From positions 73,665,345 to 73,729,344 of the forward strand of contig NC_087065.1 in the NCBI RefSeq assembly GCF_963678635.1: a stretch of 64,000 nt of DNA, in the 5' to 3' direction. The notes below the pieces were generated by a model that made no database searches, was not told where the DNA came from, and was given only the letters and a program-made list of their open reading frames with translations. This document shows positions 25,745 to 34,185 of this stretch, piece after piece (positions within the stretch are counted from its first letter, which is position 1; every line of letters starts with the position of its first letter). The translations under genes were made by a program, and so were the position numbers. This stretch comes from Symsagittifera roscoffensis (Eukaryota; Xenacoelomorpha; Acoela; Convolutidae).

Positions 25745-26806
25745 GGTGGGTATTCACAAGTACCAAACTGAAAAATCAATCCCATTTGTACCAAAATAAA
25801 AAATCAATCGCATTGGTACCAAAAAAATTCAATTGACTAACTAACGACTACTAAGCCGACCTTTTTAAGCTCTCGATTTAAGGTCGCCGGTGGGCGTGCT
25901 AAGCGCGCGTCGCCGCTTCTCGGAGATAACTGGATCTAATTTTATATAAAGCCCTACGCTCTGCTGGCAAACTCGCAACACGTTGGTGGGACTGCGGTGG
26001 TCACTATTCTGCTGTTTAGTATTCTGCTGTTTCAACAGTAGAAAACTAATTTAATGATTCCTCCTATCACAATTCGACCAATCAGACATCAAGTTGAATA
26101 ATTTTGGAACAGATACAACCGAACCTTGGTACAAATGGGACTTCCATATAACTTAGACATAATTTACTGACGAAATTGTTGGTGAATTCCCAAAGATCCC
26201 AATAATCATAGCACCCAAAAAAATCAGTCGCATTAATCCCAAATTTTTTCTTCTTGAATTCTGATTGGTTAAAATTTGAGCCAACGAATTTATGGATAGA
26301 TTGTTTACTGTTCAAGCAGCATAAACTCAAGCAGCAGAATAGTGACCGCCGCAGCCGCGCCAACGTGTTGCGAGCTTGCCAACAGAGGGTAGGACTCTAT
26401 ACGAAATTTAGAGCCGTTCATCGCCGCCAAGCGGCGACGCGTGCGTAGCGCGCCCACCGGCAACCTTAAACCGAGATACGGCTAATTTAGTCTTTTGGCC
26501 AATTGAAAAGATTTGGGACTTATGCGGGATCTACTTAACAATCTCCCGCCCCACCTTTCGAGAAAAGGGGGGGGGGGGAGATTGTTAAGTAGATTACTTG
26601 CAGCGAATTTTCGACCAATCAGAATGCACCAAAATGCAAATTTACATGCGAAGTTAATTTAGCTTACTGCTTTTGTTTACAGGGGTGGAGATTCTTTATA
26701 AGATACAATAGGGGGGAGATTGTTAATTAGATCCCTTATGCGACTCTTTTTTTATTTTGGGACCTAAGGGACTGATTTTTCATTTTGGGACTTCTGAATA
26801 CGCACC
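25745..26806. mobile_element. Foldback-type DNA element with long inverted ends
   Basis: The two ends are inverted copies. On the left, 'ggtgggtattcacaagtacc' leads via 'ggtcgccggtgggcgtgctaagc' to 'caacacgttggtgg' and 'ggtcactattctgctg'. Read backwards from the right, the same order appears ('ggtgcgtattcagaagtccc', 'ggttgccggtgggcgcgctac', 'caacacgttggcgc', 'ggtcactattctgctg'). The arms are about 300 bases, mismatched in places, and contain subterminal repeats of 'aaatca.tcgcatt.gtacc'. The right arm is interrupted by a nested MITE. No transposase ORF is inside. I could not find a convincing target duplication. Confidence 0.75.
26519..26742. mobile_element. 208-bp MITE with 8-bp target duplication, nested in the foldback element
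   Basis: The element at 26527-26734 begins GGATCTACTTAACAATCTCC and ends with its inverted copy, one mismatch over about 21 bases. It is flanked on both sides by CTTATGCG (26519-26526 and 26735-26742). An 8-bp duplication is typical of hAT and P-type transposons; the terminal bases do not let me choose. There is no coding capacity. A second inverted 'gggagattgttaagtagatta' at about 26575 shows internal rearrangement. It interrupts the right arm of the foldback element and is therefore younger. Confidence 0.85.
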
Positions 26807-27733
26807 GAAATTGTTATTCAACTATGTTACGTAACTCTGATGTCGCAGTTATGACGCAATTGGAATTATAATGCAATTAGTTTGGCTTCAAGATAGTGCG
26901 GTTTGTAGATATGGTGGTTTGATGAAGTTTCCCCCGGTGGAATCCATCATACACGAAATAACGAATGCGCGAGAATAAAAATCAGCCAATCAGATTTCAG
27001 TAATCTAAAATTTGGAAAGAAAGTTAATATTTCCAGGGACTGAATATTGATTTTGATTTTGATTTTGATACTCTGCTAATTGCTATTTTTGTCAGAAATA
27101 TGAAATTAGCAAAACTTTCTTGCTTCCTGAAACTACTCTGCTCACGTACAAATTGACCCATTTTTCTCGAAAAGCAATAGTTATAGATGCATGGTCACTG
27201 AAAAATTTTCGTAGGGCAGAAAAAAGGAGATTTTTTCATTGAGCAGCAGAATTCGCTCAATATAGTAGCAGAAAACTTTGGGGTCTCTTGTGTTATTCAT
27301 GTTTATATTCTGAGTGAGATTTTTAATGAAAAAGCGGATCTCTTCAACTATTCCCCCTTGTTCCAAAAAAAAGGAGAGGCTCGTTAGGATCAAATTTCAC
27401 ATGAGCTTTATTGTTGGGGGAATAATTGAAGAGATCCAAAAACGAGTCCCACCCTTGATAACTTTTTTTCCCAAGTTTTTTGGCGGGGTGGTCGCAACAA
27501 AAACGCAAGTGCAAACAAAATGTTTAGCTGTTTCATGAAAAAAAAAAACTTATTTTAAAAGCAAATTCAGAGAAAAAATGCTTGAAATCTCAATTTTTTT
27601 TACATCTTATATAGAACGTAATGATCCGTATACGCCTCATAACCTCTACGAGTTAAACTTACGTATCATCTGCATCAAAAACGACCAGAAAACAATTGGG
27701 AATTTAAAATAAAAGTAATTTATTTATACTTAC

Positions 27734-28046
27734 CGAGTTTTTCTTGGGCGGCTTATTGAAACTTGATGCATCTTTCAGTTCACTTGGGTTTTTCATGCTA
27801 ACAGTGCGACATAATTTCAAATCATCGTCCGTGTCTCTGGTCTCCGGGCCATGGGAGGGGGAGTGAAGAGCGATGGAGGGGGGGATGCTGAGTCCACTTC
27901 TGCTGTTGGGGTTGGTGGGGCTGATTGGGGAGGGGTGAGGGGGGTACGTGGGTCTCCATTGGGCAAACATGACTGAGAGGAGCTGGTCCATGTGTAGATT
28001 CCATTTCGCACTCACCTCGACTACCGGCCAATCCAGCCCAGTGTCT
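27734..28046 (-). CDS. Ras-like small GTPase exon with SAK (G5) motif
   Basis: Minus-strand exon with acceptor tttttttag (ending at 28047) and a consensus donor (G|GTAAGTAT) after 27734. It supplies one base to a codon split from the exon at 49390, then 104 full codons. It begins DTGLDWPVVEVSAKWNLHMD: EVSAK is the G5 box that contacts the guanine base, followed by the C-terminal helix region (QLLSVMF). The rest is Pro/Ser-rich linker (YPPHPSPISPTNP) and a segment containing RTVS, a possible basophilic-kinase site. The ORF also reads upstream through the acceptor (LIMVANRKRNF), but the true NKxD exon lies at 49390-49496, so that part is intron. Subfamily uncertain; RASL10-type or another divergent Ras branch. 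Confidence 0.7.
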
Positions 28047-28512
28047 CTAAAAAAATCACCAAACAGCATTAGATTTCCTGCACAATCAAGACGAATGAAA
28101 TTACGCTTGCGGTTGGCAACCATTATCAAATCGTGTGATAGAATTTTTACAGGTTGAAAATTTCTGAATCATTTACTGAATCATTTCACTGAATCATTTA
28201 GTCAACACTTTTGTGAACTCTCGTTCAACATACACGTTTTGAGCTTGTTTGCTTTTTAGACACTTTTTCTCATCTGTTTTTTTTTTAATATGTTGGCTGT
28301 AATTTTGATTTTGTACAATAACCATTTTTTTTTGATATATTCGATTTAGTCAGAGGCGACGCTAAGTTTTACCCCACCTGCGAAACACTACAAAGATAGC
28401 ATAGACAGCCAGTCGACAAAAAATGAACTGGATGTCAAAACGTTAGAAAAATTAATCTACCAAAATTCTCGCATCACGATTCGTCTTGAATGAAATCGAC
28501 TTTAGACGAAAT

Positions 28513-28869
28513 ATCCCGGATTGACTTCCATACACAAACAATGGTTGTCATACAATTCTATACATCAAGTGTATGGAAAAATGCTGGTCATAAAATTTTC
28601 ACACAATTTCGAAAAAAAGGCATTGGTTGAAAACAGGCAGAAACTAATTTCTGCGGCTGTTTGATTCTAATAACTCAGCCTGGAGATGAAAAAACCAAGA
28701 TTCTTTTTTTTTGAAAAGATGCTTATAATACAATTCCCATATATGGAAAAATACTTGTCATAGAGATGTCAGACAGTTTTCTGTACCTATGGAATAGTAT
28801 GGAATTGTACGGTAAGCGTTTTTTCTTATCTAGAAATTGCATAATAAAAAGTTTTGGTCAACCCGGGAT
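28513..28869. repeat. Possible small inverted-repeat element
   Basis: 'atcccggattgac' at 28513-28525 is matched in inverted orientation by 'gtcaacccgggat' at 28857-28869, with one mismatch over 13 bases. Between them 'tatggaa' words recur. It might be a MITE, but the arms are short and no target duplication was found. Confidence 0.3.
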
Positions 28870-29569
28870 GTCCAGAAAGGCAACAGACGGCCTTAACATA
28901 GCATTAGAAAAATGTTTAGACAGTGATAACTAAGCCGACATTACTTGTGTGAACGAGAGTAACCCCAAAAAAATGACTTCATCATAAAACCCTGAGTACA
29001 AAAAATTAACTCAAAAACTTCCAATTCAAAAAAAATTGTTCCTGCACAAATGAATCTTTAAAAAGCTGGTCAGCCAGTATAAAATATTTTATAATCCAAA
29101 GTTTTTTTAATGGAACATTTTTTTTGCTAAACGAGCCTCTGTCCAATTGAACTCAGCTCAGTTACTTCCTCTCGTAAATTTAACTTTTAAAAAGTATAAC
29201 GAAAAGACCCCAAACCGAAACGATTGAGCTTTTTATTTAGAGGCCAGATTTTTAATAAAAATCAAGAAGCCTTTAATTTCAAAACACTTTCCATTCAGCA
29301 GCGATCTGACACGCAATTTTTCCATCAAAAGGCATACACAGACCGCCGACGAAAAAAATCGACAATTCATAGAGCTATTTCTAATTAGTTTCAGCTTGAA
29401 GGTCAGAAAAATTTCAAAAAATTAAAACGTTGACCGATAAAATTGTTAAAAACTATAACTCAGATGAAGTCTCTGTGCTTTTCAGTAGTGTCAATAACTT
29501 TTCATGAAGCCTCAGTTTGAAGTTATATTCATTGAAGAACAACCATGAAAATAGTTCATTGAAGCCTGT

Positions 29570-30130
29570 TTAAAAAAACTAACAATGACAGAGCGCTGTA
29601 TAAAAGACCTTGGATCTCTTTTTTCCTCCTATTGCAAAAAAGAAAGCAAGACTGCTCGTATAAGGGCGAAGCTCTGAATGTTCCGACTGCCTTTTAAGGT
29701 CTATAGAGCAGTAATAACATGAAAAATATAAATGCAATGAAATAAAAAAAAAAATTTTGAGATTTTTCGTAAAAACACCCCCACACGCCATATTAAGTAC
29801 AAAGTGATAAATTTAGCTCCTTTTAACAAATCAATTATGGCAATTAAGTTTTCTTCAACCAATTTGGAACGATTTCTCAGACGGATTAATTACAGCGAAA
29901 AAGCGCGAAATATATAGCGCGTTAATTGTCCCAAATTGGCCAAATTGGCAATCTTTAAACCCCCATAACTTAACAAAAAATGATCACAGGTGAAATTTCT
30001 TTTCGAATTTCAGCTCAAGACGACAATGCTTTTTGAACTTTTGTCAAAAACGGCCAATTAAAAAGTCGCAATTTGTCTGAAAATTCCGTTATATTCGTTA
30101 CTAAAGTCGGAACAAAAATGTATCTATGCA
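29570..30130 (-). repeat. Member of the CGCG-core / hairpin-motif family, reverse orientation
   Basis: Read on the minus strand it shows the family order: 'acccccataacttaa' complement, CGCG core (29889-29930; 'aattaacgcgctatatatttcgcgc' read backwards) and a well-preserved hairpin motif (29647-29691). The motif contains GGCAGTCGGAACATTCAGAG, a small stem-loop around GCTTCGCC, and ATACGAGCAGTC. The 70-aa ORF here is incidental. Confidence 0.65.
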
Positions 30131-30136
30131 CAAAAT

Positions 30137-30231
30137 CTTTGATTTAGTTTTTTTTATAGCGGTGTTTTATTCTTTGCTAGGTACCGTAGCAAAGGGGAGA
30201 TTATAAAAAAGATCCAAAAACTAAATCAAAG
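30137..30231. repeat. Nested perfect inverted repeat (hairpin)
   Basis: 16-base arms 'ctttgatttagttttt' (30137-30152) and its exact complement (30216-30231) enclose an inner palindrome CTTTGCTA-GGTACCG-TAGCAAAG (30172-30194). The 95-base unit could fold into a two-stage hairpin or be a tiny MITE. It lies about 120 bases outside the LTR element. Confidence 0.7.
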
Positions 30232-30348
30232 CTGAGAAAATGAGTAACACACACGTAGGCCAAAAACGTTAAAGTTGAGCAACATACCAACTGGAAACAG
30301 TCATATGATATGGTATCCGAAAGCAGACATAATTTGTCTGACAATCGC

Positions 30349-30352
30349 CCAG
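30349..30352. repeat. Target-site duplication CCAG (left)
   Basis: CCAG directly before the left LTR and again directly after the right LTR (49273-49276). A 4-bp duplication is normal for Ty3/Gypsy integrases. Confidence 0.75.
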
Positions 30353-30760
30353 TGAGTTAGGACCGAAGTGTAACTCATAGAGTAATTTCGGATAGGGTAC
30401 ACCGTCTGCTCGTCACGCTATCTTATTTTCGGCCGGATAGATTCGTGCAACTTCTTAGTCTAATACCGATCCTAATCTTACTCTTATACTATCTAGTCTC
30501 AGGTTGTTTAACTAGTCTCTGCTAGGCTCAATAGATCTAGGGTATACTGGTTTATTGCGGCTGCTGAAGTGCTCGGGAGAGTCCAACTAATTTCTAAGTT
30601 AAATTCAAATCTCTCTGGTGCTGAAATTACAAGTAACTTCAGCACTTACAAATAAGTGGGTTGTTAGTTAGATGGATCATGATTGGTTAATATTAAATAC
30701 TTTACATTGGTAAAACATTTAATTTATCCAATCATAAAATGTAGTTTAGATCAGGTTCCA
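30353..30760 (-). repeat. 3' LTR (408 bp)
   Basis: On the plus strand it begins TGAGTTAGGACC and ends GATCAGGTTCCA; in element orientation it starts TGGAACC and ends CTAACTCA. It appears identical to the right LTR over all 408 bases, indicating insertion too recent for mutations to accumulate. Confidence 0.93.
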
Positions 30761-30780
30761 CCCATCCGGGTTTTACAGAG
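30761..30780 (-). other. Candidate polypurine tract region
   Basis: In element orientation the bases just before the 3' LTR are 'aaaacccggatggg', of which GGATGGG is the only purine run. This is short for a plus-strand primer, so the assignment rests on position. Confidence 0.35.
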
Positions 30781-32379
30781 TTTTTTAGAATAGTTCTTCT
30801 GCAATTCGAAGGATGGATGATGGACGTTTGTTTTTGGCGAACATCATAATTTTCTTCCGTTTCCTCTTTTGTTAGGGAAGTTCCAGGAAGCTGGAGTTAG
30901 AGACATAAGACGTTGTGTCTTCTAGTGACAACGACTACGTCTTTGCAACAAACTCAAATCTGATTTCAGAATGGTTTGCTATGTCAGGTTTTTCTGTTCT
31001 GCGTGGAGAACTTCTTTTGTGTATGATCTAGTTTGGGAATGGCGTGGAGATTGTGCGTGGAGGGGATGCCTGGTTACTCGGATCTGTACGTATACTTGAA
31101 CATCGAGGTGGTCATTGGTCTAGTTCAATGAAGTCCTTTTCTGCGAGGTCAAGTCGTACTCTAAATCCTTTGAGTTGTGATTGTGAGCGGCATATCGATT
31201 GTAGTTGGTCATTCTCTCTCGAGTGTAGTGGGGTCGTCTTGTCTTTTGATGTTCGTCCTTGGTGTTGTATTCTGATCTATATATTGCATCATGTGATTTT
31301 ACATTTTATAAAACTTTTATTAGTTTAATATTTTTTAATAATGATTTTAGTTAGTTGTTTTCACAAAAGCTTTTTGTTTTAGTTCGGTTATTTTGAAGAG
31401 TTACTCACACTTGAGTAGCTCTTATTAAAAATAGTGGTGTGGTCACAAAGCGTGGATGTAGCGCGGTGGGTTAGGCCGGCTATAGAGCATGCTCAGGACG
31501 TCCTTCCTGGTGGGTTAGGCCAGGAGTGGGAGTATGATTTCATGCGGTTTTTGTGAGGGGTCCTGTTATGTGACAACGTTTTATGTTGAGTTTGTTGTGG
31601 TCTTACTTATGTTTTGTTGGTTGTGTCCTTTTTTCAAAAATCAAATTGTTTGTGGTATGGGTTTGTCTTTTGACTTTTTTGTGTTTTATTATTTCTTTCT
31701 TAGACTTTATAATAGTCTTCAAAAGAATAAATTATCCAGTTTTAAACTGGGTTAATCCGGTTTGGGTACCGTTGGTTTCTTTTTCTAAGTCATGCTGTTA
31801 TTCTATGATTTGTGGTATTTAGTAAGCTGCGTTGGTTAGTTTTGTTTAGTATATGATTCCTTTCCAACCGGGCTAAAGGAAAGTTTGAAACATGTTATTA
31901 TATGTTAGAGTTGTTGAGTGTGAAAACTTGAAACTGAAATTCATTATTTTAAACAATTCTTCGTGGGCGAGCTGTGCGAGTGTGGATAGGATTTCTGTGC
32001 GAATGAATGAAAATATCAAAAGGTTAGTACTGCATTTGCATTTATTTAATTTACTACATAGAATTTAGAAATTTACTGCTAGTCATGGGGGAATATTAAG
32101 ATACAAATTTTCATCATAATTAGATTTACTGCTTGTGGGGGAAAATTTTAGAAATGAATTTACTGCATTGGTATTAAATTTATAAATTTATAAGTGTAAG
32201 AGATTAATAGAATTTTTGAAATCTGTTTGATGAAATTTGCGATTTTTATTTGTCTTTTGTGGTTTTTGTAGGTGATCGTCGGATGAAGGCTAAAAATCTA
32301 AAGAAAACATGAATAAAGTATGGTGAGTTTTTTAATATTTTAATTAGTTAGTAATATTCATTTAATTCATACTTACCTG
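30781..32379 (-). other. 3' untranslated region of the retroelement
   Basis: About 1.6 kb between the stop of the 601-aa ORF and the 3' LTR has no minus-strand ORF of note. It contains a short direct repeat ('ggtgggttaggcc' at about 31463 and 31510) and several 'tttactgc' words around 32070-32180. Plus-strand ORFs here are composition artefacts. Confidence 0.5.
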
Positions 32380-34185
32380 TTAGTCGTCGGGGAAAAAACC
32401 GTGGGGGAAGATGTCGTGAATTAGTTCTGAAGTTGTTAGTAGTTTAGCTAAGATGCGGATGATATTTTTAGTTTGAAGCAGTGGCCAAAGCAATTGAAGT
32501 GCCTTGATAGTGGTTAGTTCTTCAGTGCCAACTGCAAACTCATAAGGTGTGTTTTGGATTAAGTTATATAATTTGTGATTGAATTTAGTGTTGTGGATGA
32601 ATTCTAAAATTGGGATTTCTATGGGTTGTACAAACTCGTGCGGGATAAGGAAGGGTCGGGATTCTTCGGCGTTGAAGGTCTTGGTAATGGGACAGAAGAT
32701 GTACATTTGGGTTATGGGGTCATAATTACGAAGAATACCATGGAGGTTAGTGTCTTTAATACAATATGTGAAATTTAGGAAAAATGGTGAAGTGTATTTG
32801 GAATTAATGAATTGAAAACGATGGTGTGGTTGTCTAGAAGGTGTGTGTAGATCAAAGTGATTTTGGATGAAGCGATAATAACTATATGTGTGGGTTTGTT
32901 TAGTGCGCAACATAATATCGTGTGAGCAGTGTAAATCTCTTTCGTGTGGTGCAAGGAAATGAAAGGTTAGTGAAAATATTTGGAAGCGTTCTTTAAAACT
33001 TTCGTATGCTTGTGTGTCTGTTAGTGCTTCTGAAATAATGTGATCAAACTTTCGGTCGAAGATGTTTAGTGTGAATGTATATGGTGTCTTGATGAAAAAT
33101 TTCTCGGTAATTTGTGGATTAGCGAAGCGATCGTCGTCTAAGAATTGATCTTGGTTAGCTCTGATGATGTTGTGATCATAGTATTCGAGTGTATATTCGT
33201 TAGCTCTAGGTGCAGTGTGTGTTTTTAGTGATTTTTTATATCCAACGTAAGTAAATTGTCTAGGTGTTAGTGGTGTAGTGAGTCGATATAGTATGTCCGT
33301 ATTTCGCTCTATATCGATGTGAGTGTTAGATAAAGGTAAGCAAAGAGGGTTAGTGAAATGATAATATGAGGTCCAAGAGAGAGTAGGCATTAAAACGTAT
33401 TCATCTACGAAGTTGCGTGTTTCGTTAGTGTCGTGGGGGGTGTTTAAGGTGTATTGTGGGAATGAGGGTAAGGTGATGGCTAAAAATTCTTTTGTGTTAG
33501 TATGCTTGGGGTGGTTGATGTATTCACGGGCTGTTCCTGGTTTTGCTGGGAAAGGATGGTTGGGGAACTTTCTTTTAAAAGTACGGTAAGCTCTATTAGT
33601 GTTGAGTGAAGATTCAGTTGATGTGGATGATGGTGCTAATGATTCAGTATAATTTGAAGAAGGTGTAGGGGTAGGGGGGTTGGATGAATGTATTGTGGAG
33701 GAGATTTGGTTTATGGTTGGGGTATTAAGGTGGTAGGGTTGTTGTTGAAGGGTAATAAAATTATCTAGTTCTGGGGAGATTCGGGGGGTGTCTGGAGAAT
33801 GAGATGATTGGTCAGAATGGTATGAGGAGTAGGTTGGGGTAACTTGGGAAGCATAAGAGGGTGTGGGAGTAATTGGGTCAGGGTTATTGGATAATATGGG
33901 TTGAAAAGGGGGTTGAGAAAAATTAGAAGAGTTATGAAAATTATTGGATGGGGATGGTTCTGAGTCGGCGAATTCATCGGGGGTTTCAATATTCGGGTTA
34001 TTGAGTTGTGAGATGGAATATAAAACTGAGATGTGTGAATTAGTGTCGGAATTCATGCCTGATGTTACATTACTAGATGGAAATTCGGGTGGCGGAAAAG
34101 CAAAAAGTGGTATTATTGGGATTGGAGAGGTAAGATTGGTTGGGTGGGAATTTGATCGGTGTAGTGATCCAAGTTGGCGGCTCAT
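32380..34185 (-). CDS. 601-aa orphan ORF, last gene of the retroelement
   Basis: Starts at an ATG that overlaps the envelope stop in the sequence ATGA (34185-34182), a typical arrangement for translational stop-start coupling. Residues 1 to about 200 are Ser/Thr/Pro/Asn-rich and look disordered. From about 205 (FKRKFPNHPFPAKPG) to the end the composition is that of a folded protein with many aromatic residues. It ends in FFPDD. I see no zinc finger, enzyme motif, signal peptide or membrane segment, and I do not recognise the family. Position after env is where accessory genes of retroviruses often sit, but any function is a guess. The intact length of about 1.8 kb in a G-poor sequence argues for selection. 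Confidence 0.75.
   Translation of the reverse strand: MSRQLGSLHRSNSHPTNLTSPIPIIPLFAFPPPEFPSSNVTSGMNSDTNSHISVLYSISQLNNPNIETPDEFADSEPSPSNNFHNSSNFSQPPFQPILSNNPDPITPTPSYASQVTPTYSSYHSDQSSHSPDTPRISPELDNFITLQQQPYHLNTPTINQISSTIHSSNPPTPTPSSNYTESLAPSSTSTESSLNTNRAYRTFKRKFPNHPFPAKPGTAREYINHPKHTNTKEFLAITLPSFPQYTLNTPHDTNETRNFVDEYVLMPTLSWTSYYHFTNPLCLPLSNTHIDIERNTDILYRLTTPLTPRQFTYVGYKKSLKTHTAPRANEYTLEYYDHNIIRANQDQFLDDDRFANPQITEKFFIKTPYTFTLNIFDRKFDHIISEALTDTQAYESFKERFQIFSLTFHFLAPHERDLHCSHDIMLRTKQTHTYSYYRFIQNHFDLHTPSRQPHHRFQFINSKYTSPFFLNFTYCIKDTNLHGILRNYDPITQMYIFCPITKTFNAEESRPFLIPHEFVQPIEIPILEFIHNTKFNHKLYNLIQNTPYEFAVGTEELTTIKALQLLWPLLQTKNIIRILAKLLTTSELIHDIFPHGFFPDD

Noticed and set aside
28047..28129. Upstream continuation LIMVANRKRNF of the G5 exon frame, resembling an NKxD box
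   Set aside because: The real NKID exon at 49390-49496 joins in phase at the acceptor at 28047, so this stretch is intronic read-through.
30764..30780. 17-base identity 'acccatccgggttttac' with 57434 and 62939 in the CACTA-like copies
   Set aside because: Short, no extension on either side, and the contexts are unrelated; chance match cannot be excluded in this much sequence.
31044..31822. Plus-strand ORFs in the 3' part of the retroelement
   Set aside because: Antisense to the element, no motif, and one is simply Val/Phe/Leu-rich; not supported.
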